From Sulfuricurvum sp. 17-40-25 (GTDB lineage: Bacteria; Campylobacterota; Campylobacteria; Campylobacterales; Sulfurimonadaceae), in assembly GCA_002282015.1 (NCBI GenBank), contig NCIJ01000003.1:1-64000 (forward strand): DNA of 64,000 nt. Reading direction: 5' to 3'. The notes below the pieces were generated by a model. That model did not search any database and was not told where the DNA came from. It saw nothing but the letters and a program-made list of their open reading frames with translations. Of this stretch, positions 8,614-18,195 are shown piece by piece. Made by a program: the position numbers and the translations under genes. Position 1 is the first letter of the stretch. Every line of letters starts with the position of its first letter.

Positions 8614-10401
8614 ATGGAAAATTCGGAAGTCGATCGCCTCACACAATTACTGTCCGATGCCCAAGATATTATCAAGCATCAAAACAGTGAGCTTACCGGT
8701 TTACTTGAGTCTAAAAGTCAAGAGCTTGAGGAAATTTTGGGCAACATTGACCAGATTATTTGGTACATTGATTCCAAGACCCTTTCCATTCAATACGTAA
8801 ACCATGCGATTGGTGCCGTTTTCGGTTTTACCAAAGAAGATTTTTTAGCCGATCCAACCCTTTGGCAACAACGCATCCATCAGGATGACCGCTTATTGGT
8901 ACGCTCTTTTTTTGAAACCCTTGTTCCCGGTGCCTCTCAAGAGATCCGTTTCCGTATTCATAGAGTTAACGGAGAAATTTGCTGGCTTAACAGCCGTGTT
9001 TATCATAATGAAAAGTTAGACTTATTCGTTGGTATTACCAGCGATATCACCCAATCCAAACTCCAAAGTGAAGAGATTGCATTTTTAGCCTACTATGACC
9101 CGCTGACCATGTTGGCAAATCGCTCTAAACTCAAACTGCAACTACACTCCAGGCTAGACCATTCACCTCTTGTCCCTTTTTCTCTTATTTACATTGATTT
9201 GGATAATTTTAAAAATATCAATGATACCATGGGCCATGAGATAGGCGATCAGATTCTCATTGAAGTCACTCGTAGATTACGAGAACTTTTCCATGATGAT
9301 CAGTTGCTTTCCCGTTTTGGCGGTGATGAGTTTGTCGTCATCCTAAACAATTCTGATTCCGTTTACATCAGCGACTTTTGCACACAAATTGGCCAAATAT
9401 TTAAAGCTCCATTTACAATTAATGATGTCCCATTCTTTCTTTCCTCCTCTTTGGGAATATCCATGTATCCTGAAGATGCCCGAAATTGTGAAGATTTGAT
9501 CAAACATGCGGATACCGCGATGCATGAAGCCAAGAAAAATGGTAAAAATCAGTTTGTCTACTACCACAGTTCAATGCAACGCGCTATTCATAACTTTCTG
9601 CACGTTGAGTCTCTAATTCGCGATGGACTCAAACATGATTTCTTTACCCTTTATTTTCAACCCCTCGTCAATGCTTCTTCTTTGACACTGCAAGGGTTTG
9701 AGGCCTTAATGCGCTTACCGCATCCTACTGAAGGATATATTAGTCCTGACACCTTTATCTCTGTAGCTGAAAAAAATGGTGACATCTTGCATATAGGGCA
9801 TATAGTCCTTACACAGGCATGTGACTTTATTGAAATGCTTCAGCTCCAGTACCAAGACCCCTTTTACATTGCTATTAACATCTCCGCCAAACAGCTGCAT
9901 CAAGTTGATTTCGCACAGGAACTCCTTAATTATCTCAAACAACGCTCAATCGACCCAAGCTACCTGAAAGTTGAGTTGACCGAAAGTGCCGTCATGGATA
10001 ACATTGAGATTGCCAGCCGTCAACTTCATACTCTCAAAGAAGGGGGTATTCACATAGCCCTTGATGATTTTGGTACAGGATATTCATCCTTTGCTTATTT
10101 AGCACAGTTGCCTATCAGTACCTTAAAAATTGACAAATCCTTTATTGATACGGTGTGTGAGGTTGATTCACACAGCCATATTGTCAAAGCAATTTCAAAT
10201 CTAGCCCATGTTTTAGGAATGAGTGTTACAGCAGAAGGGATTGAAACCCAAGAACAGTTTAATTTTCTAGTTGAAAATCGTATTGACACCCTCCAAGGCT
10301 ATCTCCTTTCAAAACCCATAACCAAAGAAGAAATACTCCATAATCTCACTTCCTTAATCCCATTTTTCTTACCAAAAAAAGCATTATCCTACTCCATTTA
10401 A
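8614..10401 (+). CDS. PAS-GGDEF-EAL c-di-GMP turnover protein
   Basis: A 595-residue cytoplasmic signalling protein. After a short helical lead, a PAS domain (about 35-145, with PAC-like GEICWLNSRVYHNE) precedes GGDEF (about 165-320) and EAL (about 330-590). Both catalytic motifs are intact: RFGGDEFVV near residue 236 and FEALMR near 362, with DDFGTGYSS near 490. It can therefore in principle both make and break c-di-GMP; which dominates is not visible. No membrane helix is seen, so the PAS domain would sense an internal cue. ATG 8614 has AGGGA four bases upstream. Confidence 0.92.
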   Translation: MENSEVDRLTQLLSDAQDIIKHQNSELTGLLESKSQELEEILGNIDQIIWYIDSKTLSIQYVNHAIGAVFGFTKEDFLADPTLWQQRIHQDDRLLVRSFFETLVPGASQEIRFRIHRVNGEICWLNSRVYHNEKLDLFVGITSDITQSKLQSEEIAFLAYYDPLTMLANRSKLKLQLHSRLDHSPLVPFSLIYIDLDNFKNINDTMGHEIGDQILIEVTRRLRELFHDDQLLSRFGGDEFVVILNNSDSVYISDFCTQIGQIFKAPFTINDVPFFLSSSLGISMYPEDARNCEDLIKHADTAMHEAKKNGKNQFVYYHSSMQRAIHNFLHVESLIRDGLKHDFFTLYFQPLVNASSLTLQGFEALMRLPHPTEGYISPDTFISVAEKNGDILHIGHIVLTQACDFIEMLQLQYQDPFYIAINISAKQLHQVDFAQELLNYLKQRSIDPSYLKVELTESAVMDNIEIASRQLHTLKEGGIHIALDDFGTGYSSFAYLAQLPISTLKIDKSFIDTVCEVDSHSHIVKAISNLAHVLGMSVTAEGIETQEQFNFLVENRIDTLQGYLLSKPITKEEILHNLTSLIPFFLPKKALSYSI

Positions 10402-10530
10402 AACAAATCAACCCTCTTTTTGTTATTAATTGCTAAAAACACCTTTTTTAACATTACCATAAGATTTCAATCGATAGAATTACCCACAGGATTATGCTGG
10501 TAATAGTTCGATTTTTTCACGGAGTGCAAT

Positions 10531-10806
10531 GTGACACAAATATATGTTGGGAATATTCCCTACGGTAAAGACGAAAATGATCTTAAAGACCTTTTCGGAC
10601 AATACGGTGAAGTTAGTTCAGTTAAATTCGTAAATGACAAAGAAACAGGACGTTTTAGAGGTTTTGGTTTTGTTGAAATGGTCAATTCAGATGAAGCTAA
10701 TAAGGCAATTACAGCTCTTGAAAATAGCGATTTCGGCGGACGTACACTACGTGTAAACGAAGCGCGTCCACGTGCTCCACGTCCACCACGCGAGTCTAAC
10801 TGGTAA
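10531..10806 (+). CDS. RNA-binding protein, single RRM domain
   Basis: A 91-residue protein that is almost only an RNA recognition motif. RNP2 is IYVGNI (residues 4-9) and RNP1 is RGFGFVEM (about 45-52), both canonical. A short basic, Pro/Arg-rich tail (ARPRAPRPPRESNW) follows, as in the small cold-inducible RBPs of cyanobacteria and proteobacteria. It starts with GTG at 10531, with GGAG seven bases upstream; no ATG fits. A stem-loop terminator follows. It probably binds mRNA in the cytoplasm; its targets are unknown. Confidence 0.92.
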   Translation: MTQIYVGNIPYGKDENDLKDLFGQYGEVSSVKFVNDKETGRFRGFGFVEMVNSDEANKAITALENSDFGGRTLRVNEARPRAPRPPRESNW

Positions 10807-10815
10807 TTTTACGTA

Positions 10816-10835
10816 AATCCCCCTATATGGGGATT
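10816..10835 (+). terminator. Rho-independent terminator of the RRM gene
   Basis: AATCCCC and GGGGATT pair perfectly around a six-base loop, ten bases after the RRM stop codon. The run after it is T-rich (CTTTCTATCTCTCTTTATTC) though not a pure U tract. Confidence 0.75.
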
Positions 10836-10891
10836 CGCTTTCTATCTCTCTTTATTCTTCTACCTATTTACCCTAATATATTGGATCAAAC

Positions 10892-11095
10892 ATGACCTAT
10901 ACACTAACCAGTGAATTTATTGAACTTCACAAACTACTAAAGTTACTCGACCTCGTAGATACCGGCGGACAAGCAAAAATGCTCATTCAAGATGGATTGG
11001 TCCTACGTAATGGAGTCATAGAAATCCGTAAACGAGCCAAAATCATCAAAGATGATACAATCCAAATCGGTGACGTAACCATAACGGTCGTTTAG
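10892..11095 (+). CDS. S4-domain RNA-binding protein (YbcJ/YaaA-like)
   Basis: A 67-residue protein consisting of an S4-like RNA-binding fold. The core ELHKLLKLLDLVDTGGQAKM followed by LIQDGLVLRNGVIEIRKRAK is typical of the YbcJ / YlmH-tail type. It lies between the RRM gene's terminator and the ctpA promoter, so it is probably transcribed alone. Function in ribosome or RNA binding is inferred from the family. Confidence 0.8.
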   Translation: MTYTLTSEFIELHKLLKLLDLVDTGGQAKMLIQDGLVLRNGVIEIRKRAKIIKDDTIQIGDVTITVV

Positions 11096-11124
11096 TTGAT
11101 TATTAATAGAGTTTTAACTATAAT
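11096..11124 (+). promoter_or_regulatory. Sigma70-type promoter of the ctpA-pur operon
   Basis: TTGATT (11096-11101) and TATAAT (11119-11124) are 17 bases apart, an almost ideal housekeeping promoter. It overlaps the end of the S4 gene by nothing and precedes ctpA by 40 bases. Confidence 0.75.
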
Positions 11125-11163
11125 TGCTCATCTAAAAATATGGGCCAAAAGGGTCAGTGAACG

Positions 11164-12492
11164 ATGAAAAATAAAAAAATGATGGTTGTTGGTTTTATCA
11201 CTGCTGTAGGAATCACTCTGGCTTTCTCCACCTCGCTTATAGCTAAGAGCAATGCGGCCTCCCAATCTACAGAACCATCGCTGGAAGCTTCACGTCTACA
11301 GTCCTTGGCAAAATTTACCAAAGTCCTCAGCATTGTAGAACAATACAATGTAGATGGACTTGGCATCGATCAGCTTGTCGATAAATCACTGCAAGGGATG
11401 CTCTCCAATCTTGATGCACATTCTACCTTTATGGATAAAAAAAGCTTTGAATCACTCAAAAGTCAAACCGACGGTGAATTCGGCGGCTTAGGAATTACAG
11501 TTGGAATGCGCGATAACACCTTAACCGTTATTGCTCCTATTGAAGGAACGCCCGCAGACAAAGCCGGTATTAAAGCCGGAGACATCATCTTAAAAATCAA
11601 TGACAAAGCAACGTTAAGCATGAATATTGATGATGCCGTAGGCCTCATGCGCGGTAAGCCCAAGACCCCTATTGATATTACCATCATACGCAAGGGTGCC
11701 CCTGAACCCTTAAAATTTCATATCGTACGCGATATAATCACTGTTGAATCCGTCTATACACGTACGATTGATGATAATATTTTATACATTCGTATTACCA
11801 GCTTTGATAAAAAAGTAGCTGCTGATGTTAAAACCGCTTTACTCAAACACGCAGCTAAAAGCAAGGGAGTCATCCTCGATCTACGCAACAATCCAGGAGG
11901 TTTGCTTGACCAAGCAGTCGATCTCACTGATTTATTCGTCGACGAAGGGGTTATCGTCTCTCAAAAAGGGCGTAATAAAAGCGATGATGTAAGCTATAGC
12001 GCTACTAAAAAAGCAACCATTTGTCGTCTTCCAATGATTGTTTTGGTCAATGAGGGGAGTGCTAGTGCTTCTGAGATTGTCAGCGGTGCGATGCAAGACC
12101 TTAAGCGTGGAGTCATTGTAGGTGCAACGACCTTTGGAAAAGGTAGTGTACAGGTAGTAATGCCTATTACTGATACTGAGGCTATCAAGCTCACCATCGC
12201 ACGCTATTACCTTCCAAGCGGACGTACGATTCAAGCTGTCGGTGTTGTCCCGGACGTAGAAGTGGATGCAGGCGAAGTAAAAAAACATGAAAATAGCTTT
12301 AATATAAAAGAGGCCGATCTCAAAAAACATTTAGAAGGTGAACTTGAAAAGATAAACGGCATGGTTGATGTCACTGAAGCGAATGCTACTAATAAAACCA
12401 TTATCACCAAAGAACAGCTCACTAAAGACATACAACTCAAAGAAGGTGTGGGTATTATAAAAGCTCTCATCATAGTAAAAGGAAACTCATAA
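11164..12492 (+). CDS. ctpA: Carboxyl-terminal processing protease, S41 family
   Basis: Periplasmic serine protease anchored or exported by an N-terminal hydrophobic segment (residues 7-25). Domains: N-terminal helical part, PDZ domain (about 95-170; GGLGITVGM and [14 protein letters not shown]) and S41 catalytic domain. The nucleophile lies in [15 protein letters not shown] (Ser about 301) and the general-base Lys in GKGSVQ (about 326). The length of 442 is usual. It is the first gene of a long operon with purine genes. Its stop shares a base with the purC start (TAATG). Confidence 0.95.
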   Translation: MKNKKMMVVGFITAVGITLAFSTSLIAKSNAASQSTEPSLEASRLQSLAKFTKVLSIVEQYNVDGLGIDQLVDKSLQGMLSNLDAHSTFMDKKSFESLKSQTDGEFGGLGITVGMRDNTLTVIAPIEGTPADKAGIKAGDIILKINDKATLSMNIDDAVGLMRGKPKTPIDITIIRKGAPEPLKFHIVRDIITVESVYTRTIDDNILYIRITSFDKKVAADVKTALLKHAAKSKGVILDLRNNPGGLLDQAVDLTDLFVDEGVIVSQKGRNKSDDVSYSATKKATICRLPMIVLVNEGSASASEIVSGAMQDLKRGVIVGATTFGKGSVQVVMPITDTEAIKLTIARYYLPSGRTIQAVGVVPDVEVDAGEVKKHENSFNIKEADLKKHLEGELEKINGMVDVTEANATNKTIITKEQLTKDIQLKEGVGIIKALIIVKGNS

Positions 12493-13202
12493 TGGAAAAA
12501 CGTGACGTCATATACGAGGGTAAAGCAAAACGTCTTTACAGTACGGATGATGCAAATCTAGTCATAGCACAATTTAAAGATGATCTTACCGCATTCAATG
12601 GTGCCAAAAAAGACACTGAAGCAGGCAAAGGCGCTCTAAATAATAAAATTTCAACTGCCCTATTTCAAATGCTAGCCCAAAAAGGGATTGAATCTCACTT
12701 TGTGAAAATGCTTGACGATACCAATATGCTGTGTAAAAAAGTGGACATTATCATGATCGAAGTCATTGTCCGTAACGTAGCAACCGGTAGTCTTAGCAAA
12801 AACCTCGGTATTCCTGATGGAAAAGTACTTCCTTTTACGCTTGTAGAATTTGATTATAAAAATGATGATTTAGGCGATCCAAAACTAAACGATCAACACT
12901 GTTTGATTCTCGAACTTGTAAGAAATGAAGCAGAACTGGATCAATTGCGCGCAATGGCTCGTCAAATCAATGATATTTTACGCCCGTACTTCCATGCAAA
13001 AGGGCTTAATTTAGTTGACTTCAAACTTGAGTTTGGCCGTGATGCGAATGGAAAAATCATCCTTGCTGATGAGATCAGTCCCGATAATTGCCGTTTTTGG
13101 GATTTAGAAACGGGTGAAAAAATGGATAAAGACCGTTTTCGTCAAGGTATGGGTGGGCTAAAAGTCGCCTATGAAGAAGTGTTAAACCGTATCTTAAACT
13201 AA
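12492..13202 (+). CDS. purC: SAICAR synthetase
   Basis: Converts CAIR plus aspartate and ATP to SAICAR in purine synthesis. The 236-residue length and the sequences YEGKAKRLY (residues 9-17), [10 protein letters not shown] (about 93) and [12 protein letters not shown] (about 195) are those of bacterial PurC. ATG 12492 overlaps the ctpA stop by one base. It leads the purC-purS-purQ block, encoding three adjacent activities of one pathway. Confidence 0.97.
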   Translation: MEKRDVIYEGKAKRLYSTDDANLVIAQFKDDLTAFNGAKKDTEAGKGALNNKISTALFQMLAQKGIESHFVKMLDDTNMLCKKVDIIMIEVIVRNVATGSLSKNLGIPDGKVLPFTLVEFDYKNDDLGDPKLNDQHCLILELVRNEAELDQLRAMARQINDILRPYFHAKGLNLVDFKLEFGRDANGKIILADEISPDNCRFWDLETGEKMDKDRFRQGMGGLKVAYEEVLNRILN

Positions 13203-13230
13203 TATTCACGTAAAGTACAAAGGGAAAAGC

Positions 13231-13473
13231 ATGAAAGCGATTGTAAACGTATTTTTAAAAAATGGAGTTCTTGACTCTCAGGGAAAAGCGGTTCAACATG
13301 CCCTTTCAGGTCATGGATTTGGAACGGTTAGCGATGTACGTGTCGGTAAACAAATCATTATTGAGATGAATGAAAGCGATGCAACGTCTGCAAAAGCAAA
13401 AGTAGCTCAAATGTGTGAAGACCTTTTGGCAAACACGGTCATCGAAGACTATCAAATAGAGATCCAAGCATGA
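13231..13473 (+). CDS. purS: FGAM synthetase subunit PurS
   Basis: Small 80-residue scaffold subunit of the three-part phosphoribosylformylglycinamidine synthetase (PurS, PurQ and small PurL). The pattern VFLKNGVLDSQGKAVQHAL is characteristic. AAGGGAAAAGC ATG gives a good start. Four bases overlap purQ. The partner purL is not in this window. Confidence 0.95.
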   Translation: MKAIVNVFLKNGVLDSQGKAVQHALSGHGFGTVSDVRVGKQIIIEMNESDATSAKAKVAQMCEDLLANTVIEDYQIEIQA

Positions 13474-14150
13474 AAACAAAAGTAGGTATCATCCAATTTC
13501 CAGGTACCAACTGTGAGTACGACACACAAAATGCTTTTCAAGCTCTTGGATGCGAAACATTTATTCTTTGGCATAAAGAAGACACACTGCCACAGGGAAT
13601 CGACTTACTCGTAGTCGCCGGAGGGTTCAGTTACGGAGACTATCTGCGCAGCGGAGCCATCGCGAAGATGAGCCCAATCATGAAAGCGGTTAAGAGCTAT
13701 GCTGACAAGGGCGGGAAAGTGCTCGGTATCTGTAATGGTTTTCAAGTCTTGACAGAGTGTGGTTTACTCCCTGGTGCTTTAAAACGTAATGAAGGGCTTC
13801 ATTTTATCTCTCGTCACCACCACTTAAAAGTAGTGACAACCAACAATACTTTCTTACAAAAATGTACCGTTAATGATGTCGTCAATATCCCTATTGCCCA
13901 TCATGATGGAAATTTTTACATTGATGCACACGGATTAAAGAATCTTTATGCCAATGATCAAGTTTTATTGCACTACACCGATGAAACGGGTAATATCAGT
14001 AATCCAAACGGTTCAGTTGACAGTATCGCAGGTATCTGTAACCTCAGTAAAAATGTTTTTGGCTTGATGCCTCATCCTGAACGGGCCATGGAAGCCTTAC
14101 TAGGTTCCGACGATGGCTGTCGTATGTTAGAAGGATTTTTGTCCGCTTGA
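13470..14150 (+). CDS. purQ: FGAM synthetase glutaminase subunit PurQ
   Basis: Class I glutamine amidotransferase that feeds ammonia to PurL. The nucleophile cysteine is in GICNGFQVL (about residue 90) and the His-Glu pair in PHPERAME near the end. The early motif IQFPGTNCEYDT is typical. Length 226 is normal. The start overlaps purS by 4 bp, and the stop overlaps the TTG start of the next gene, so translation is coupled throughout. Confidence 0.96.
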   Translation: MKTKVGIIQFPGTNCEYDTQNAFQALGCETFILWHKEDTLPQGIDLLVVAGGFSYGDYLRSGAIAKMSPIMKAVKSYADKGGKVLGICNGFQVLTECGLLPGALKRNEGLHFISRHHHLKVVTTNNTFLQKCTVNDVVNIPIAHHDGNFYIDAHGLKNLYANDQVLLHYTDETGNISNPNGSVDSIAGICNLSKNVFGLMPHPERAMEALLGSDDGCRMLEGFLSA

Positions 14151-15304
14151 AAAAGATACTAATTTTATTATTTTTACTCGTACAAGCTGCTATTAGTGAA
14201 CCATCCATGTTCACTGATCAAGCAGCAGCCCCTCAAGAAACACAAGCATCCCAAAATTCTGATAGTGAATCTGATACTAATGTTAACTCTCTCTTTGGAA
14301 ATGCCGCACAAAGCAGCGGCGTTACCTTGGAACATTCCAATACACCCTCTCATCTTTATATTGGTGAGATCTTCCCAATAACGATTAAGCTGACCCCCGT
14401 TGACATTGCCTCTGGAAATATTGAATACAGTTTGCAAAACGAAGAAGGAATCCGTGTATTTAGCCCAACGCCACGCCGTGTGGTTAAAGCAGATGGGGTC
14501 TACGATACCTTTTATTTTTTAGCACAATCCAATAATGTACGTTTGCCAGATATTACCGCAACTGTTACTTCCACAGGTGCTCAGTCAAACTCTGTAGATG
14601 GGCCAGCATTGCTTGCATCTACGTTAACCCCTCCTGCAACTTTTGCCAACGTTTTGGCAGATTCCTTTAAAGTCATAGACTATAAAACAACTGCTTACAA
14701 TCAAGAGAGCTATATCGTTGTCTTTACCGCAAAAGCACGCCGTTGTAACATCGGAACTTTTTCACTTCAAAATGTTATTAAACAAGGTTTTGAATCGAAA
14801 CTTCCTAATGTGGAAGAATCTCAGATCACGTATTATGCGATTATCCCTAATACCCAGCAAAGTCTCGATTTTACGATTTTCAACCTCGCTAAAAACAGAT
14901 ACGAATCCATTAGTATCCCTATAATTGTCGATGATGACACCGTGTCAACCCAAAGTGATCTCTCACCTACGGATTCACGCCATACTGAGCTAAAAGTAGG
15001 TGCCGCAGCAATCGTAGGCGTTATTTTAATTTCCCTTTATTACTGGAGACAAAAACAATGGTATCTGATCGCATCCATAGCTCCCTTATTTTTTGTCGTC
15101 TTTACTTTATTGCCAAACTCATCTGTTTGCGTTAAGAAAGGATCCCCTCTATACATACTACCAATCAAAAGTGGAACAATATTTGAAGTCACTGTTGAAG
15201 AAACCAATATTGAAGCTGAAAATGTAGTTGGAGATTTTACAAAAATTCGATTGGATGATAAAAGAGTAGGTTGGGTTAACAAGCGTGATATTTGCTCGAA
15301 TTAA
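14147..15304 (+). CDS. Exported membrane protein with C-terminal SH3-like domain
   Basis: Unrecognised 385-residue protein. A signal peptide (residues 1-17) leads to a Ser/Gln-rich low-complexity linker (about 22-50) and then beta-rich segments (GEIFPITIKLTPVDIASGN; YIVVFTAKARRCNIGTF). The strands resemble immunoglobulin-like repeats as seen in BatD-type proteins, but this is only an impression. Two membrane helices lie at about 280-325, then KKGSPLYILPIKSGT to RVGWVNKRDIC looks like a bacterial SH3 domain. The start is TTG 14147, overlapping the purQ stop. The gene overlaps plsC by 20 bp. Probably a cell-envelope protein. Confidence 0.7.
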   Translation: MKKILILLFLLVQAAISEPSMFTDQAAAPQETQASQNSDSESDTNVNSLFGNAAQSSGVTLEHSNTPSHLYIGEIFPITIKLTPVDIASGNIEYSLQNEEGIRVFSPTPRRVVKADGVYDTFYFLAQSNNVRLPDITATVTSTGAQSNSVDGPALLASTLTPPATFANVLADSFKVIDYKTTAYNQESYIVVFTAKARRCNIGTFSLQNVIKQGFESKLPNVEESQITYYAIIPNTQQSLDFTIFNLAKNRYESISIPIIVDDDTVSTQSDLSPTDSRHTELKVGAAAIVGVILISLYYWRQKQWYLIASIAPLFFVVFTLLPNSSVCVKKGSPLYILPIKSGTIFEVTVEETNIEAENVVGDFTKIRLDDKRVGWVNKRDICSN

Positions 15305-15980
15305 ATGGCTGTATGCTGTACTTATAATCTTCATGGGGATGACCCTCATGATTCTTACGTTCTACCTTCTTCCTCAGCCCTATTCTGTCAAGCTAGGCGC
15401 TTGGTTCATCCGTTTATTTGGCTTTATACGAGTTAAAACACTTGGTACCATTGATCCAGATGCGCAGATGTATTTGCTAAACCATCAAAGTGATGTTGAT
15501 ATCGGCATCATGGAAACTATCAGTTCCAAGAACATCGCCTGGGTGGCGAAAAATGAACTTTTTTCCATTCCCTTTTTTGGCCTTGTATTACGCCTTCCAA
15601 AAAATATTGCACTTCAACGCGAAAGTAAAACAGCGGTTGTTAAGCTCATAAAAGAAGTAAAAAGATGTCTTGATGCGGGACGTGTCATCACTATTTTTCC
15701 AGAGGGAACACGTACAGAAACGGGGAAGATGAAACCCTTTAAACAGGGTGCTAAAATCGTTGCGGACAAATATGCCCTTAAAGTACAACCTATTGTTTTG
15801 ATCGCAACCGCATCGTATTTTAGCAATAAAAAAAGAATATTTCGGCCAGGTGTAGTAACTGCTGTCTATATGGAAGCATTTTATGCCAATAAAGAAGATG
15901 AAAATTGGCTTATAAATACACAAACTGCGATGCAAAAGGTATATGATGATGAGCTTGCAAACCATCCTCGCAATCGGTAG
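15285..15980 (+). CDS. plsC: 1-acyl-sn-glycerol-3-phosphate acyltransferase
   Basis: Inner-membrane enzyme that acylates lysophosphatidate to phosphatidate. Block I is NHQSDVD (about residue 66, the H(x4)D catalytic pair) and block III is FPEGTR (about 139). An N-terminal membrane helix covers about residues 8-30. The start is GTG 15285, inside the previous gene (20 bp overlap); its own 3' end overlaps crcB by 38 bp. Such long overlaps are unusual but all three frames have clear family signatures. Confidence 0.92.
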   Translation: MIFARIKWLYAVLIIFMGMTLMILTFYLLPQPYSVKLGAWFIRLFGFIRVKTLGTIDPDAQMYLLNHQSDVDIGIMETISSKNIAWVAKNELFSIPFFGLVLRLPKNIALQRESKTAVVKLIKEVKRCLDAGRVITIFPEGTRTETGKMKPFKQGAKIVADKYALKVQPIVLIATASYFSNKKRIFRPGVVTAVYMEAFYANKEDENWLINTQTAMQKVYDDELANHPRNR

Positions 15981-16335
15981 CGGTGCCTTTATTGGAGCCA
16001 TTTTACGTGCCTATCTCAATGGCGTCGTAAATCATCAATTTCCCCATACGCTTCCGTTGGGTACAATGACAGTAAATCTGCTCGGGAGCTTTATTATAGG
16101 GGTGCTGTTCGCCTATTTCAGCTATACCACCTTTTTTAGCGTACAGGCAAAATCATTTCTTACCACCGGTTTTTTAGGGGGGTTAACCACCTATTCTACC
16201 TTTGCAATGGAGACCTTCTTTTTACTTAGCGGCGGACATATATTAATGGCGGCTCTCAACATGGCACTCAATACCTTCGGTACGATTGCCATGGCAGCGT
16301 CAGGCTATTATCTCTTTCGTAACGCTCTATCCTAG
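15943..16335 (+). CDS. crcB: Fluoride ion channel CrcB/Fluc
   Basis: Small four-helix membrane protein that dimerises to export fluoride. Hallmarks: GAFIGAILRAYLN (about residue 14), TVNLLGSFIIG (about 43) and GGLTTYSTFAMET (about 76). Three ATG codons in a row (15943, 15946, 15949) can serve as start; AAAGG at 15934-15938 fits the first or second best. It overlaps plsC by 38 bp and is the last gene of the ctpA-pur run. No fluoride riboswitch is visible, which fits its place inside an operon. Its end overlaps the convergent ABC gene by 9 bp. Confidence 0.93.
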   Translation: MMMSLQTILAIGSGAFIGAILRAYLNGVVNHQFPHTLPLGTMTVNLLGSFIIGVLFAYFSYTTFFSVQAKSFLTTGFLGGLTTYSTFAMETFFLLSGGHILMAALNMALNTFGTIAMAASGYYLFRNALS

Positions 16336-16902
16336 CCGAATTGTTTCATCCGCACACCACTGTGCTAAATTGGCATCATGAGTGATTAAAACCACGCCCA
16401 TCCCCTCTAAATTAGAGACAATAAGTTTCATAATATCAAGCTGATTAAGATTATCAAGTGCTGAAGTCGGTTCGTCCAGTAAGAGCAGTTGTGGCTTCAT
16501 CAACAAAGCCCGTAAAATCGAACAGCGCTGTAACTGTCCTCCTGAAAGTTTATGCGGCAATGCCCCCAGATGCTCGTGCGTCAATCCCATTTGTTGCATC
16601 AACACACTGCATTCATCCATAGAAGTTACTTCTGAGATTTGATCTTGTATCGTATAACTGGGGTGAAATGAACTGTAAGGGTCTTGAAAGACTTGAGATA
16701 ATGAGGTTGCTAATATCGTTCCATTATGCGGTTTTGATCGACCTAGAATAAGTTCAAAAAGTGTCGACTTCCCTACTCCACTAGGACCTACGATGGCTTT
16801 TATCTCACCTTGATTAACGCTCAGGCTAAAGTTCTCAAACAACATCGCCTCTTTGGTATATCCAAAACTGATGTTATCTATCGTGAGAACTTCCAAACTC
16901 AA
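16327..16902 (-). CDS. Orphan ABC transporter ATPase, peptide/nickel type
   Basis: A 191-residue ABC ATPase: Walker A GPSGVGKST (about residue 40), a Q-loop in VFQDPYSSFHP, signature LSGGQLQRC, Walker B LLLLDEPTSALD and the H-loop THD. The Q-loop sequence QDPYSSFHP is typical of the Dpp/Opp/Nik group (DppF-like). It is shorter than full-length members (about 260-330), lacking the C-terminal oligopeptide-binding extension. No permease or binding protein lies nearby; it overlaps the proA stop by 4 bp. The substrate is unknown. Confidence 0.85.
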   Translation of the reverse strand: MSLEVLTIDNISFGYTKEAMLFENFSLSVNQGEIKAIVGPSGVGKSTLFELILGRSKPHNGTILATSLSQVFQDPYSSFHPSYTIQDQISEVTSMDECSVLMQQMGLTHEHLGALPHKLSGGQLQRCSILRALLMKPQLLLLDEPTSALDNLNQLDIMKLIVSNLEGMGVVLITHDANLAQWCADETIRLG

Positions 16903-18131
16903 CGAATTTGCCCTTTTCCATATATCTTAAATTTATAGGTAGTCAATCCCTCAACTCCCATAGGTCCACGTGCATGAAGCTTATTCGTACTAATCCCAAC
17001 TTCTGCTCCAAATCCAAATGCAGCACCATCTGTAAAACGGGTGGAAGCATTCACATAGACACATGCAGAATCAATAGCATCCATAAAGCGCTCTGCCGTT
17101 GTAATATTTTCAGTGATAATTGCTTCGGAATGCCCTGAACTGTGCTCAACGATGTGCTGTATCGCACCATCGACACCTGTAACTACCCGAATATTGAGTA
17201 TATTGGCTAAATATTCCGTGTCATAATCTTCTGGTGTCGCGGGTGCAACATCAATAAACTTTTGAGTTACTGCACATCCCTTGAGTTGTGTATGCTCGTG
17301 GTCAAATGCTGATTTAAGAATGGGCAATATCTCTGTCGCAATTGCCTCATCTACCAACAGTGTTTCCATTGCATTACACACACCTGGGCGTTGGACTTTG
17401 GCATTGATCGCAATGGCTATCGCATTTTCAATATCTGCATCTTTATCAATATACGTATGGCACAGCCCTTTGTCATGCTTAACCACTGGGACACTCGCAT
17501 TTTGGCTGACATAACGTATCAGCCCTTCCCCTCCGCGAGGAACAATAAGATCAACATATTTATCCATCTTGATCAGCTTTGATACCCCTTCACGTGTTGA
17601 ATCAGGTAATAAAGCGATAAGTTCTTTTGGAAGATTGTTCTGAAGTAATACCGATTGTAAAACCTCTGCGATGATAATATTAGAGGCTTCCGCTTCTTTT
17701 CCACCTTTTAACACACACCCGTTTGAACTTTTAAAACACAATGCAGCTGTATCCGACGTAACATTCGGTCGTGATTCATAGATGATTCCAATAACACCAA
17801 TTGGGATCGAAACTTTTTCAATTTTCAAACCAGCTTCGGTCACCCAGCCATCGATGACACGTCCTACGGGATCTTTAAGCGCCGCGATCTCTTCAATCGC
17901 TACGGCCATTGCGTCAATACGCTTCTCATCCAACAACAAACGCTCTTTAAGCGATGAAACCAGATTTTCCTCGTCTGCTTTACGCATATCAATCGTATTC
18001 GCTTCAACGATACGTGCCGTGTTGCTGCGAAGCGCTTTAGCCATTTCACGTAATATTCGGTTACGCTCACTACCGCTCATCGTTGCGACGATACGGCTTG
18101 CATTTTTGGCTTTTTCTAAAAATTGTTCCAT
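16899..18131 (-). CDS. proA: Gamma-glutamyl phosphate reductase
   Basis: Second step of proline synthesis: NADPH-dependent reduction of glutamyl-5-phosphate. The aldehyde-dehydrogenase-like active site is RPGVCNAMETLL, with the catalytic Cys. Other markers are IYESRPNVTSD and IVPRGGEGLI. I choose ATG 18131 (MEQFLEKAKNAS), seven codons after the first possible start, because AAAGGA lies eight bases before it; this gives 410 residues. The downstream ABC ATPase overlaps by 4 bp. Confidence 0.95.
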   Translation of the reverse strand: MEQFLEKAKNASRIVATMSGSERNRILREMAKALRSNTARIVEANTIDMRKADEENLVSSLKERLLLDEKRIDAMAVAIEEIAALKDPVGRVIDGWVTEAGLKIEKVSIPIGVIGIIYESRPNVTSDTAALCFKSSNGCVLKGGKEAEASNIIIAEVLQSVLLQNNLPKELIALLPDSTREGVSKLIKMDKYVDLIVPRGGEGLIRYVSQNASVPVVKHDKGLCHTYIDKDADIENAIAIAINAKVQRPGVCNAMETLLVDEAIATEILPILKSAFDHEHTQLKGCAVTQKFIDVAPATPEDYDTEYLANILNIRVVTGVDGAIQHIVEHSSGHSEAIITENITTAERFMDAIDSACVYVNASTRFTDGAAFGFGAEVGISTNKLHARGPMGVEGLTTYKFKIYGKGQIR

Positions 18132-18195
18132 AATAATATCCTTTTGATGCAATCATTATAACAAAGGAGGGTTAATAAGAGGGAAACACCCTACC

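Noticed and set aside
16327-16902. FetA partner for the FetB at 56.8 kb
   Set aside because: The Q-loop text QDPYSSFHP and overall pattern belong to the peptide/nickel ATPases, not FetA.
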